DNA from: a virus
Direction: 5' to 3' (one strand)
IMG/VR virus record: IMGVR_UViG_3300023174_000629
Span: 1 to 23,913 of that record
Length of the DNA: 23,913 nucleotides
Part shown: positions 6,966-15,776 of the stretch, piece by piece
How positions within the stretch are numbered: position 1 is the first letter of the stretch
Layout: every line of letters starts with the position of its first letter
Made by a program: the position numbers and the translations under genes
The notes under the pieces: generated by a model
What the model was told of the DNA's origin: nothing
The model's input: the letters and a program-made list of their open reading frames with translations, nothing else
Databases searched by the model: none

Positions 6966-8453
6966 TTAAGAACCCGTAGATGGGTACATACCCAAATTGC
7001 GTTCCTTCGTCATCTGTTCGTCCATTTCTCGGATTTCACTTTCAGCCATACCAAGGACTTGAGTACGAATCCAATAATGAGAATAGTACTTACCTATGTA
7101 TTTTTCAAGATCATTCAGTTCTGCACTCCGCTGCTTGCGAAGTTCGGCATTCTTGGTTTCAACATAGTACGAGTCCTTGAGATAGTCCAAGAACATGACT
7201 TCCTTGATTCCATTCCATTCATCCTGCGTAATGATCTTCTTGAGAAGAATTTGCTTGCGGAGAAGATCAAAAATCAGTTCGTTGAACTTGGAGCGTAGAC
7301 GAGTGATGAACTTTGAAAATTTCAATTCATCGCGGTTAATCTCTGACGAGCGACCTAAAGCGATACCCTTATCCTGTTCCAAACGGCTTACAGGTACATT
7401 CAGGGCGCGATACAACTTCTTTTGGAAGTAGATGATATCTGCTAACTCTCCAAGATTCTGTGCGCCTGACAGGGTGCTGATTTCAGTTCCCTTTGAACCT
7501 TCACGGCGAGGTAGCCAGTAATCCTCAAGCATGGACATGAACTTACGGTCATCGCGGATCTCGCCAGTCTGTGCATCATAGACCAACTTATTGCGATACC
7601 GATTCATAATGTCCTTGACATAGGCTTCTGCCTTAGTCTTTGGGAGGTTACCTACATCAATATAGAAGATGCGGCGTTCAGGTGCGCGAGAGATGCGGTA
7701 GATGACCACGGCATCTTCCATCATGCGTAGTTGGTTCAGCGGCTTGATAGCCTTGTGCATGAAGCCAACAGTACGGCGATAACGGCTGTCAAACAGACCT
7801 GATGAGCAGAAGGCAATAGCATCATCACTAATCTTGATGCCTTGAGCCGAACCTACTCTTGGGTTGTCTTTGTTATACAGATAGAAGTCACGGAATCCCG
7901 TGATGATCTTGTTACCATCGGGACGGGTTTCTTTCTTGAATTCGCGGATCTTTTGAATGTTCAGCGGATCAACATAGCGAAGTTCAAGGATTCCCTTCTC
8001 TGGCTTCTCTTCGTCCACAATGATATGGAAGTAGACCTTTCCATCAACATACCAACGGCGAAATACTTCATAGCCGCGAGTATCAAAAGACAGAAGACGA
8101 AGAACATTCTTAAACTCTTCTTCAATCTTGTTTTTGATCTTTGGACTCAATGTATTATCATTGGTAAAGGACATCTTGACAGGCATCTTGCCTGGCTCTG
8201 TAATGATTGCTTCGTTTACAATATCATCAACAGCAATTTCACAGATAGGATCCATTGACATTTCGCGGTACTTTGCAACAAGTTCAAAATCATTGCGTAC
8301 CGAACCGTCTAGATCAACATACTGCCCGTAAAAGCCACCGGCTTCTACTGGAATGGCACCATCGTCCGTAGTTGGAACTACGAACGACTTAAGTGCCTTG
8401 AAATCTGTTTGTTGCTTCTGCGAACGCTCTAACTTGAAGCCGAACAATTCCAT
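6966..8453 (-). CDS. gp20: Portal vertex protein gp20
   Basis: A 495-residue homologue of the T4 portal (524 residues), whose dodecamer occupies one head vertex, starts head assembly and is the channel and motor dock for DNA packaging. Family segments seen are GFYGQYVDLDGSVRND (40-55), YREMSMDPICEIAVDDIVNE (62-81), SFDTRGYEVFRRWYVDGKVY (122-141), LRYVDPLNIQKI (158-169), IYRISRAPERRIFYIDVGNL (251-270), YRNKLVYDAQTGEI and YWLPRREGSKGTEISTLSG. GAGAGG precedes the ATG by 8 nt. The spacer to gp19 (34 nt) has no late-promoter motif, so it is probably read through from gp19. The sequence is intact with no missing block. Confidence 0.97.
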   Translation of the reverse strand: MELFGFKLERSQKQQTDFKALKSFVVPTTDDGAIPVEAGGFYGQYVDLDGSVRNDFELVAKYREMSMDPICEIAVDDIVNEAIITEPGKMPVKMSFTNDNTLSPKIKNKIEEEFKNVLRLLSFDTRGYEVFRRWYVDGKVYFHIIVDEEKPEKGILELRYVDPLNIQKIREFKKETRPDGNKIITGFRDFYLYNKDNPRVGSAQGIKISDDAIAFCSSGLFDSRYRRTVGFMHKAIKPLNQLRMMEDAVVIYRISRAPERRIFYIDVGNLPKTKAEAYVKDIMNRYRNKLVYDAQTGEIRDDRKFMSMLEDYWLPRREGSKGTEISTLSGAQNLGELADIIYFQKKLYRALNVPVSRLEQDKGIALGRSSEINRDELKFSKFITRLRSKFNELIFDLLRKQILLKKIITQDEWNGIKEVMFLDYLKDSYYVETKNAELRKQRSAELNDLEKYIGKYYSHYWIRTQVLGMAESEIREMDEQMTKERNLGMYPSTGS

Positions 8454-8487
8454 GTTTTAAACCTCTCTATTGTTGACCGACCTCAAA

Positions 8488-9120
8488 TCAGGTTGTTGTA
8501 CCAACCAACTGGTAATACTGATACGACAAAGTAACGCCAAATTCAGAGATTTGTCCCTTACTTTCAAAGGAGAGTTCTACCGCTGCAATTTCCTTTGGAT
8601 AGCAACCAATGAACTTGTATGTGCAGATGGCATTACCTTCACGGGTAAGAGGCTGAACTGCCCAATCCATCAAGTACGAATTGAAGTTGTTTGGACCAAC
8701 ATTGCTCTGATAGGAGTTAATGAGGTTTGACCAAGATTCAAACGACTTGCGTAGATTGTACGAACCATCGTTGTATACTTTCAGCGGCCAGTCTGCAAAT
8801 GTACGGTCAGCAGCAAACTTCATGGTTCTACCCATGAAGGTTGCAGTACCTTCGCTAAGGGTAGCAGCAGGAATCTGTGCGCCCTTGCAGAGGAAGGTGA
8901 TCTGACTGTTTGAATTTCCATTATTTACCAAGCCACCAACTGCGCTTACCGCACCCGCAGCAGCGGTGCCGAAGATCGCTCCTGCGACTCCTGCTGCTGC
9001 ATTGATTGCGCGGGTTCCGCCGCTTGGAAATGAACCTGTTACCAGGTAGAGATTGTCTCTCGCACCACCATTAATAAGGTTCGCTCGGAAAGCGTCTATG
9101 CTGAATTGGCTGTATGCCAT
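8488..9120 (-). CDS. gp19: Tail tube protein gp19 with Ala/Gly-rich insertion
   Basis: A 210-residue homologue of the T4 tail tube subunit (163 residues), which forms the inner tube through which DNA passes. Recognisable parts are ITFLCKGAQIPA (74-85), ADRTFADWPLKVYNDG, a KFIGCYPKEIAAVELSFESK segment, and the end EFGVTLSYQYYQL. The extra length is partly an Ala/Gly-rich hydrophobic stretch at about 39-66 (AAAGVAGAIFGTAAAGAVSA) between the first and second strands, where T4 has a short turn. AAGGAGA lies 6 nt before the ATG, and a CCTAAATA late-promoter motif is 18 nt upstream. Two further tube-like proteins are encoded at 432-1537. Confidence 0.95.
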   Translation of the reverse strand: MAYSQFSIDAFRANLINGGARDNLYLVTGSFPSGGTRAINAAAGVAGAIFGTAAAGAVSAVGGLVNNGNSNSQITFLCKGAQIPAATLSEGTATFMGRTMKFAADRTFADWPLKVYNDGSYNLRKSFESWSNLINSYQSNVGPNNFNSYLMDWAVQPLTREGNAICTYKFIGCYPKEIAAVELSFESKGQISEFGVTLSYQYYQLVGTTT

Positions 9121-9138
9121 TTAAGGTCTCCTTTTCCT

Positions 9139-9146
9139 TATTTAGG
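9139..9146 (-). promoter_or_regulatory. Late promoter motif CCTAAATA for gp19
   Basis: CCTAAATA on the minus strand, 18 nt before the gp19 ATG, in the 32-nt gap after gp18. It gives the tube gene its own start, separate from the sheath gene. Confidence 0.6.
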
Positions 9147-9152
9147 GGGCGA

Positions 9153-11000
9153 TTAGCCGCCTACTTCGGTGAACGAAACGCCAGTCTTCGTGGCGATGAA
9201 GTTGAGTTGGATGAAGTTGATGCTACGGGCAGGCTTGATATAGATGTCTGCTACGAAGCGGTTACCGTCAATTACTTCAGCCGTATTGTTGGACTCATCG
9301 CACTTCACTAGGAAGTCGGTGATACCACGGCGGCTCTGAACATCACGGAGGAACGGCTCAACCATTGAACGGAACTGTGACCGTGTGAATGCATCATTGA
9401 ACTCAAAGAGGCTGTACTTCGCAGCGGTTGCGATTGCCTTCTCAAGAACGATGAACAAACGGCGCACATTGATACGGTCAAAGGCAGAGGGCTTGGTCTG
9501 TGCGGTCTTATCGCCGTAAAGCAAGGTTCCCTGTCCTGACATTGTGATGACAGGATTGATGTTGTTTTGATACAGAGTATCACGGTGAGTCTGACCTGGA
9601 TTATAGGCTAGACGGATTGCATTGCGAATGATGCCACGGTTGAAACCTGCGGGAGACCACCAAGGATCATTGCTCAAGTCTGTACGGACGCAAAGACCCG
9701 CAATATCACCGTTGAGTGGGATATAACGGTAGACATCATTGTAAGCATCAAATTGATACTTGTAGCCCGAATCTATTACGGTATAAGACGAGTTGCCTAC
9801 GGCATTGCGGAAAGCAAGAGCATTTGACAACTTGGTTGCTTCCGAAGCAGTTGCATCGTTGTTCTGTGGTGATACAAACGCAACGCAGTCCTTACGGGTG
9901 TTTGCAATTGCAACTAGGCTTCCGACATTTCCTCCGGTGCATGGACCACCGATAAGCAAGGATACATCCGACTGATCAGGATCGGCAAATTTATCGTATC
10001 CCAATCCAGTTGCAAACAAACGCACAGTATCACCGAATTCGCCTGTTCCGCCTGTTAGTTGTAGACGGAAGATACCCGAAGCAGTAAGGCTGGAAGGTTG
10101 TCCTGGATTTCTTGTGGCTCCAACAGGGTAACCTGTACCGTAACGAGCATTCGTGACTACGGCGGAATTGTAACTCCAAGTTCCAACGCCACCAAAAGTC
10201 AAACCAGAAATTTGAGTAGTCAGACCACTACCGCTCAAGCCACCTGCAACAAATGGTGCGCTGTTGAATGTTTGGGTTGTTGATACAGAACCCGCAACTC
10301 CAAGATACTTTGAACTTTGATTGATCTTAGTCTTGAAGTAATTACTTGTTCCATCAGCCAAGAGTGCGGCAGGATCAATTGAAAGACCTTGGAATCTTTC
10401 AAGAACAGTTTCTGGAGTTCCGGTAAATTGCCCAAGACGGTCAAGAACAATAAGATGGAACTCATCGTTTGCTTGTGTAAGCCCAAGAACACTTGATGCA
10501 TAGTAAGAAGTATTTGGAGCCGAATCAAACTGCGATCCATATGTCCATGTAGCAAAAGCAGTTGTACCTGCATCAGCACCGCAGATTTCTACGGCTAGGC
10601 TATTACCAAGATTACCTGGATATTTGGCATAGAATAGACCGCTTGCTGTGCTTATCGTGGTAGTATCTGTATCGCTGTTTGGAACATATGCCTGTCCCGC
10701 AGTTTGGCCTGCATTCAAAGCAGTAGAAGAAGATGCGGTACCGGTTGTTACGCGAACAACCTGAAGATTGTTGCCGTAACCAAGGAAGTTGGCTGCGCTG
10801 AACCAATAAGTAGCATTGGAGTCATTAGGAGTTCCAAACAGAGCAGCCAAATTGGCGACATCGGTGACGATTACGCGCTGATCGGCTGGACCCCATTGGA
10901 AGTATCCCGCAAAGCCAGCATTGGTTGTGGCTACAGCGGGGATGATTGTAGTTAGATCTCTCTCTGTGACTGTTACGCCAGGACTGATTTGGAATCCCAT
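9153..11000 (-). CDS. gp18: Tail sheath protein gp18
   Basis: A 615-residue contractile sheath subunit (T4 gp18 is 659). The start MGFQISPGVTVTERDLTTI and the GFAGYFQWGPADQRVIV segment are typical of the sheath N-terminus that links neighbouring subunits. The middle is a Ser/Thr/Gly-rich, variable beta region. The conserved C-terminal part has SPAGFNRG, LAYNPGQTHRDTLYQNNINP, a QGTLLYGDKTAQTKPSAFDR segment, INVRRLFIVLEKAI, FEFNDAFTRSQFRSMVEPFL, and the end FVADIYIKPARSINFIQLNF. AGGAGA lies 8 nt before the ATG. A GCTAAATA motif 41 nt upstream, beside the gp17 stop, is the likely promoter. Confidence 0.97.
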   Translation of the reverse strand: MGFQISPGVTVTERDLTTIIPAVATTNAGFAGYFQWGPADQRVIVTDVANLAALFGTPNDSNATYWFSAANFLGYGNNLQVVRVTTGTASSSTALNAGQTAGQAYVPNSDTDTTTISTASGLFYAKYPGNLGNSLAVEICGADAGTTAFATWTYGSQFDSAPNTSYYASSVLGLTQANDEFHLIVLDRLGQFTGTPETVLERFQGLSIDPAALLADGTSNYFKTKINQSSKYLGVAGSVSTTQTFNSAPFVAGGLSGSGLTTQISGLTFGGVGTWSYNSAVVTNARYGTGYPVGATRNPGQPSSLTASGIFRLQLTGGTGEFGDTVRLFATGLGYDKFADPDQSDVSLLIGGPCTGGNVGSLVAIANTRKDCVAFVSPQNNDATASEATKLSNALAFRNAVGNSSYTVIDSGYKYQFDAYNDVYRYIPLNGDIAGLCVRTDLSNDPWWSPAGFNRGIIRNAIRLAYNPGQTHRDTLYQNNINPVITMSGQGTLLYGDKTAQTKPSAFDRINVRRLFIVLEKAIATAAKYSLFEFNDAFTRSQFRSMVEPFLRDVQSRRGITDFLVKCDESNNTAEVIDGNRFVADIYIKPARSINFIQLNFIATKTGVSFTEVGG

Positions 11001-11041
11001 ATGGGCGGTCTCCTGTGATTATTCAAAAGTGCGAACGATGG

Positions 11042-11049
11042 TATTTAGC
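11042..11049 (-). promoter_or_regulatory. Late promoter motif GCTAAATA for gp18
   Basis: GCTAAATA on the minus strand, 4 nt beyond the gp17 stop and 41 nt before the gp18 ATG. It would let the sheath gene be transcribed separately from the terminase genes. Confidence 0.55.
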
Positions 11050-11053
11050 ATTT

Positions 11054-12748
11054 CTACCAGTTCCCTCCGTCATATGCAGGGTCATCTCCCCAAGGATTGT
11101 TTTGTCGCATTCTTGCTTGTTTTGGCGTTTCCTCGCGCCCCAATTCCACTTCATCTTGACTTCGTTGATCGTCCACTCCTAATTCCAAAAACCCAAAGGG
11201 AACAAGGTCTTCCTCTAGTTTCTTGAGTTTATCTTCAAACAATTTTTGCCGAATATCTGTGTTTACCAAATCTTTAAAATATGGCTGTGTTGTTAGCCAT
11301 CCAAACATAACGAGAGTAGCAATCAAATCATCGTTATAGCCTGGACTTGCCTCATATGCAGAACCTTTAGCAACATAGGTTGAAAGTTCTGCAATAGTAT
11401 CAAAGTCATTCAGAAAGATCTTGTCGTTCTCAATCATCTCCTTGAGAACAAGACATCCTGTCTTCTTGATTTGATTGGACATCTTGATACCGTATTGGCT
11501 TCTTCCTGTGCCAAATCCTTCTCCTGCCTTCTGACCTTTTTTGCCTTTAACTGTAATACTGATGATGTTCTCGTATTCAAGTTCCTCTCGTAGGATATCC
11601 GATACCTGTTGACCCGTATCATTCAACTCAATAAGAGCATAGGCTTCGTTGTAGCGATTGCCAATTACTTCAAGTAAATTGGGGAAAATCATAACAGGCA
11701 TGGTATTGTTTCTGAACTTGGCTACTACCTTGTAGGGCATTTGAGTAGCATCTACTATTGTTGCGGCGTGATAGTCTTGTCCCTGTCCACGGGCTGTATC
11801 TACACACATGGCATAGATGTGATTTTTGATTGGAGCCTCATATACCATTAATCCTTCATCATTTTGATATATTGGAGGCTCATATGCAAGAGATGAAATC
11901 TTGGTAGGTTTGATGAGCGTATCTTCAGAACCAAGGAATTCGCATTCAAATTCTTGATACCAAAGGCGTTCGTTTGCAAGACTTGCTTTTGTAATCTCTC
12001 TCCACTTTGCGTCACGACCAGGAACATCACTCCATTTGGCTTCAATAGGAATGTATTGGTTTCGCTTATTCTCGGCATCCTTCCACAACTTATAGAACAT
12101 ATTCATGCCGCGAGGTGTAGACACAATGACTACCTTGGAAGTCTTACCTGATGAAATGGTAGGATAAACAGATGAGAAGAATTCCTGTGCTACATTTTCA
12201 GGAACGTGGGCGAACTCGTCCAAAAGCAAAAAGTTAAAACTGTCACCACGAACAGCAGATGCGCTTGTAGCAGATGCCACTACTTTGGAACCATTCTCTA
12301 AAGTGAAACTCAACTTGTTCCATTCAATGACACCCTGCTGCAACCACTTGGGTAGATTTTCATATGCAAACTTTAGACGGCTTAACAATTCACTTGCAGT
12401 CTTCAGTTTGTTTGCAAGGATTGCTACCTTATAATTGGGTGTGAACAGAATGCTATAGAGAATATAGCCCAACATGACGGTGGACTTGCCGCTCTGACGA
12501 GGGATCTTTGAAATGACAAAACGGTTTGTATGGATCGCCCGAACAATCTTCTTCTGAAATCCATACATCTTGAAGACCATTGGTCCTTGGTCAAGGGTCA
12601 CGATCTTCATGTAATTTTCAAGGAAGTAAATGGGATCCTTGGAACATTTGACATATTCTGCCAACTCTTCCTTGGTGTAATCTACTTGAACATTCGGACC
12701 CTTCAGCAGAGGATTGCCAAGGTAACTATCACCTTGCTTACTTGGCAT
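11054..12748 (-). CDS. gp17: Terminase large subunit gp17 (packaging ATPase-nuclease)
   Basis: A 564-residue packaging motor subunit that docks on the portal, drives DNA into the head with ATP and cuts the concatemer. ATPase parts: Walker A RQSGKST (84-90), Walker B FLLLDEF with Asp177 and catalytic Glu178, and the coupling motif VSTPRG (209-214). RNase H-like nuclease parts: CVDTARG with Asp317, ALIELND with Glu374, and YNDDLIATLV with Asp473/474, the Asp-Glu-Asp triad expected from T4 gp17. The length is slightly under T4 gp17 (610). The ATG overlaps the end of gp16 by 11 nt, with AGGAAG inside gp16, so the two subunits are translationally coupled. Confidence 0.98.
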   Translation of the reverse strand: MPSKQGDSYLGNPLLKGPNVQVDYTKEELAEYVKCSKDPIYFLENYMKIVTLDQGPMVFKMYGFQKKIVRAIHTNRFVISKIPRQSGKSTVMLGYILYSILFTPNYKVAILANKLKTASELLSRLKFAYENLPKWLQQGVIEWNKLSFTLENGSKVVASATSASAVRGDSFNFLLLDEFAHVPENVAQEFFSSVYPTISSGKTSKVVIVSTPRGMNMFYKLWKDAENKRNQYIPIEAKWSDVPGRDAKWREITKASLANERLWYQEFECEFLGSEDTLIKPTKISSLAYEPPIYQNDEGLMVYEAPIKNHIYAMCVDTARGQGQDYHAATIVDATQMPYKVVAKFRNNTMPVMIFPNLLEVIGNRYNEAYALIELNDTGQQVSDILREELEYENIISITVKGKKGQKAGEGFGTGRSQYGIKMSNQIKKTGCLVLKEMIENDKIFLNDFDTIAELSTYVAKGSAYEASPGYNDDLIATLVMFGWLTTQPYFKDLVNTDIRQKLFEDKLKKLEEDLVPFGFLELGVDDQRSQDEVELGREETPKQARMRQNNPWGDDPAYDGGNW

Positions 12749-13196
12749 CCGTATCTTCCTTATTCATGTCTTCAATCATCTTGCTATTGGCACTACGAAG
12801 CATCTTCTGTAAGTCTGCGGTGTTGCCCACAAAGATACTGTTATTGGTGACTGTAGTAGTCTTGCCAGGTTCCTGCTTCTTAATGTCCTTGATTTGCTTA
12901 TGTAAATGGATCAACTTATTGTTTGCTTCCAAAGAAGAAGCAATCAATTGTGCCACCACTTCATATGCGCGAGGATTTTGACTTTCGGTCGCTACCTCAA
13001 GAAGAGTCTCTAGTGCTTCTTCGGACTTTTCAATGATGCGCTTCAGGTTATCACGAACTTCCGTATAGTCCCGATCTGCTTCTGTTCTGTCAGTCTTTAT
13101 TGACTTGACTTCCCTGCGAACAACTTCTTGTTTTGGTTCGGGTTCTGATTTTGGCAAATTTAAAGCATTAGATAGATTATCATCAACATCACTCAT
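12738..13196 (-). CDS. gp16: Terminase small subunit gp16
   Basis: A 152-residue protein next to the large subunit, close in size to T4 gp16 (164), which forms rings and regulates packaging initiation and gp17 activity. The N-terminal 45 residues are charged and probably flexible. A central helical pair follows, with YTEVRDNLKRIIEKSEEALE and AYEVVAQLIASSLEANNKLI, giving the coiled-coil oligomer form, then a KKQEPGKTTTVTNNSIFVG segment and an acidic tail. The LIASSLEANNKLIHLHK type of segment is shared by gp16 of marine T4-like phages as remembered. AAGGA precedes the ATG; gp15 ends 10 nt upstream. The sequence alone would be weak, but position makes the call firm. Confidence 0.88.
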   Translation of the reverse strand: MSDVDDNLSNALNLPKSEPEPKQEVVRREVKSIKTDRTEADRDYTEVRDNLKRIIEKSEEALETLLEVATESQNPRAYEVVAQLIASSLEANNKLIHLHKQIKDIKKQEPGKTTTVTNNSIFVGNTADLQKMLRSANSKMIEDMNKEDTDAK

Positions 13197-13206
13197 AATT
13201 ATTCCT

Positions 13207-14016
13207 TTAGAAAGGTTTTATTGTTATAGTCGCTTGACCTGTTTTGCCAGGAACAAATCCGGTTGCACCTGTCACGGATTGTACCGTTATATTGATATTG
13301 CTTCCCGATGCTCCATATCCCGAAGTAACACCACCACCAGGAACTGCAAGATTTGCTTCCACCTTGCGAATAACATTGACATCCTTGATCGGACCGTACA
13401 TATAGATCTTTGCCACAAATGCCAATGTCATAATGGTAACTTTGCGAGTTCCATAATCACCCTGACTGCCATCATCACCTTCGGTCAATGTTGCATTCTT
13501 GAAGACAACAGGAACACTAACCGCAGGATCCGTATCGTTCATGTTTACAGTAAGTGAATATTCAGGCTGAAAATATGGGATTATTTGCTCAAAGATTTGA
13601 AGAGCATCATCTGTATTTTTTGCCAAGATACTCAACGATAAATCAAGATTATACGGAACTCTCTCATATCTGCGCTTGGCTTGAGTTGCGCTCAAATATG
13701 AAACGGTGGAGTTCATAGTAGACAACTTACGAGAAGCATCATAAGTGATGTTCTGCATCTCAAATGACAAGCGAGGAAGATAGTTTTCCAACTTTACTTT
13801 GGCTTGATCAAAGTCAGTACCAATACGCTCCAAGCGGCGAACAAATTTCTGCCGAGGACCATATGCTATTGGTACTTTGATTCTTTCTACTTCCGTACCG
13901 TTACCATCACTATTTCCACCCGCAGTATCATAACGAGCAATGTGGATATTGTTGAATAGATTGGCGAATGCCACTATTGTTTTTCTCACCGTACCATGAT
14001 AGAAATACTCAAACAT
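13207..14016 (-). CDS. gp15: Tail sheath stabiliser gp15
   Basis: A 269-residue homologue of T4 gp15 (272), the hexameric ring that caps the finished tail and joins it to the neck. The start MFEYFYHGTVRKTIVAFANL is typical (T4 starts MFGYFYN), followed by an FNNIHIARYD segment, then VPIAYGPRQKFVRRL, LPRLSFEMQNITYDASRKL and VPYNLDLSLSILAKNTDDAL. IIPYFQPEYSLTVNM belongs to the conserved core. The last 40 residues are Gly/Thr/Val-rich and more variable. The ATG is 2 nt after the gp14 TAA, with GGAG inside the gp14 end. Confidence 0.94.
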   Translation of the reverse strand: MFEYFYHGTVRKTIVAFANLFNNIHIARYDTAGGNSDGNGTEVERIKVPIAYGPRQKFVRRLERIGTDFDQAKVKLENYLPRLSFEMQNITYDASRKLSTMNSTVSYLSATQAKRRYERVPYNLDLSLSILAKNTDDALQIFEQIIPYFQPEYSLTVNMNDTDPAVSVPVVFKNATLTEGDDGSQGDYGTRKVTIMTLAFVAKIYMYGPIKDVNVIRKVEANLAVPGGGVTSGYGASGSNINITVQSVTGATGFVPGKTGQATITIKPF

Positions 14017-14018
14017 GG

Positions 14019-14891
14019 TTACGGTTCTCCAAAGGGATGGGTTTCGTCAAAATTCATAAAGACATCTGCTTCGGTTTGAATGATCTCGTTTGAATGATCT
14101 ATGAGAGTTCCAAATGTTTCGCTGCTTCCAGATGCAGATATTGGATAGTATGCGGATTTGTCTGACTTTGTTACATAGCCTCCCGTGAGACTCCAGCCGC
14201 CAACCGTATCCACAAGAACAATGCTTGTCGGTTGCTGCGGGTTCCAAGCATACACGGTTGCTTTTGTAGTCGCCGCCGAAAACTCTCCCGCAGTCGCCCC
14301 ACCCGAAGGCTGATATACGAAGTCGCCTGCTGTAAAAGTTCCTGTTGCACCTGATACTCCTAGTGAGAGTTGAAGTTTGAAGGCAACTTCTTCTACCGCA
14401 TCTATTTCGGGTATACCCGTAGCCATCTTTTCCTCGCTGTATTGGAAAAGTTCGCAAGTCATCTGGTAGGAGACTAGTTTGCCTAATTGATAAAAGGGAT
14501 TCTCGTGTTCTACAAACTTAATTTCAAACAGACCCTTGTTCAACGGAAGAAATAACAAATCACCTTCCAATGGTCTAGCCATTCCCGTTTCTCGCTTGAA
14601 TCGCTTGCGAGATACGGTGAATTTGACGCTATCCCTAACCTCAAACCCGAACTTAGTGAATTGGTCACCACCCTCAAAAGCAGTTGTGGTGTCCATGTAC
14701 ATCTCTATCATTCTGAAGGAGTTGAACCGCGAGTACGGTGCTTCTCCAAAGAAATCATCCTTTACGATCATGGTTCTTGGGATGTAGAACATCTCCATAC
14801 CATGAATTTTGATGGCTTCAATAGTCAGATCCTCAACGAGGTTCTGCTCTGGTAAATTCTTGAACTTGTTGAAGTAAGGATTGAGTGCCAT
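14019..14891 (-). CDS. gp14: Neck protein gp14
   Basis: A 290-residue homologue of T4 gp14 (256), a head-completion and neck protein that seals the filled head and forms the tail attachment site with gp13. Family features are NPYFNKFKNLPEQNLVEDLT near the start, a segment with EAIKIHGMEMFYIPRTMI, then EAPYSRFNSFRMIEMYM, the FGFEVRDSVKFTVSRKRF strand, LFLPLNKGLFEIKFVEHENP, and the terminal FDETHPFGEP, which resembles the NPFGE-type end of related gp14 proteins. A region of about 190-260 is Gly/Thr/Ala-rich and looks like an inserted surface loop. The ATG follows the gp13 TAA by 1 nt. Confidence 0.92.
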   Translation of the reverse strand: MALNPYFNKFKNLPEQNLVEDLTIEAIKIHGMEMFYIPRTMIVKDDFFGEAPYSRFNSFRMIEMYMDTTTAFEGGDQFTKFGFEVRDSVKFTVSRKRFKRETGMARPLEGDLLFLPLNKGLFEIKFVEHENPFYQLGKLVSYQMTCELFQYSEEKMATGIPEIDAVEEVAFKLQLSLGVSGATGTFTAGDFVYQPSGGATAGEFSAATTKATVYAWNPQQPTSIVLVDTVGGWSLTGGYVTKSDKSAYYPISASGSSETFGTLIDHSNEIIQTEADVFMNFDETHPFGEP

Positions 14892-14892
14892 T

Positions 14893-15735
14893 TTAGCCCA
14901 TCATAAAGTCTACTGGTAGTTCGTACTTGGTTATGATTTCCTTCTCAATTTCATTTATTTCCTTCTCCGCTTCGTTGGTGATATCAACGCCACGAAGAGT
15001 AACATCGCCAGGAAGTTTGATGCCGCTGTACTTGCTCATGTTCGTACCCCATTGACGCTTGATGAGAGCAGTAAGGTACTTCTTTAGCATTCTGTCCTCG
15101 TAGATCTCTGTATGAATACGAGGATCAAGGATACGATAGCAATCAAGAATAAGATATGCGCCTGGTCTTACGATTTTCCAATCCATGTAGATTTCAAGTT
15201 TGTTGGTCACGCGGCTGAAGTTGACCTTCTTCTCGGGTGACAAGTATTGGCGTAAGAGTGACAGATACTGCTGTGTCAAATCATATTGAACCATGTCAAT
15301 AGTGCCGAAGGTATACAGATCGTTCAATGCGTACTGATAGCGAACATCAAACATATCAATTGTCTGTTGAGAAATATGAAAAATTCCTGTGACACTTGTG
15401 ATAAGATTATCAATTGGGACAACACCGCCCGAAAGATGTTCGGGAGTGCCTCCGGTTAAACCCGCTTCGGTTATTGTCTGATAGCGATCATCATAACTCA
15501 AACTATTTGAGTTGTCGCTTTCTAACAAAAGATACTTACGGTCAATATCGGCTTGGGTGAGTTTGTATTTTAAATATACGCGCTCTACGCCATCAAAGTG
15601 ATATTCGGACATATATCGCATGGCATCTTCTGTGCGGTCATTGATCTGTTCATCGTCCACATTGATTTCAACCACAGGCGCACCGAGTTGGCGCAAGCAG
15701 TAATCTACGAGTTTTTGCCGTGTGTCAATAGCCAT
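14893..15735 (-). CDS. gp13: Neck protein gp13
   Basis: A 280-residue homologue of T4 gp13 (309), the head-completion adaptor that binds the portal after packaging. The N-terminus LVDYCLRQLGAPVVEINVDD and the following QINDRTEDAMRYMSEYHFDG are the standard gp13 opening. Later parts include YQYALNDLYTFGTIDMVQYD, the RVTNKLEIYMDWKIVRPGAY strand, and the helical end IKRQWGTNMSKYSGIKLPGD. GGAGGA lies 5 nt before the ATG, and a TCTAAATA motif is 16 nt upstream. This is therefore the likely first gene of the gp13-gp17 unit, in which every gene overlaps or nearly touches the next. Confidence 0.93.
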   Translation of the reverse strand: MAIDTRQKLVDYCLRQLGAPVVEINVDDEQINDRTEDAMRYMSEYHFDGVERVYLKYKLTQADIDRKYLLLESDNSNSLSYDDRYQTITEAGLTGGTPEHLSGGVVPIDNLITSVTGIFHISQQTIDMFDVRYQYALNDLYTFGTIDMVQYDLTQQYLSLLRQYLSPEKKVNFSRVTNKLEIYMDWKIVRPGAYLILDCYRILDPRIHTEIYEDRMLKKYLTALIKRQWGTNMSKYSGIKLPGDVTLRGVDITNEAEKEINEIEKEIITKYELPVDFMMG

Positions 15736-15751
15736 CAGATTCCTCCGATAC

Positions 15752-15759
15752 TATTTAGA
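15752..15759 (-). promoter_or_regulatory. Late promoter motif TCTAAATA for gp13
   Basis: TCTAAATA on the minus strand, 16 nt before the gp13 ATG and just after the adhesin block. The next four genes carry no such motif, so this promoter may serve gp13 to gp17. Confidence 0.62.
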
Positions 15760-15776
15760 CTTTTCTTAACGATGCT

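Noticed and set aside
10995-11004. Palindrome around the gp18 start codon (CCCATATGGG)
   Set aside because: Ten bases only, no further stem, and AGGAGA upstream stays free; a regulatory role cannot be supported.
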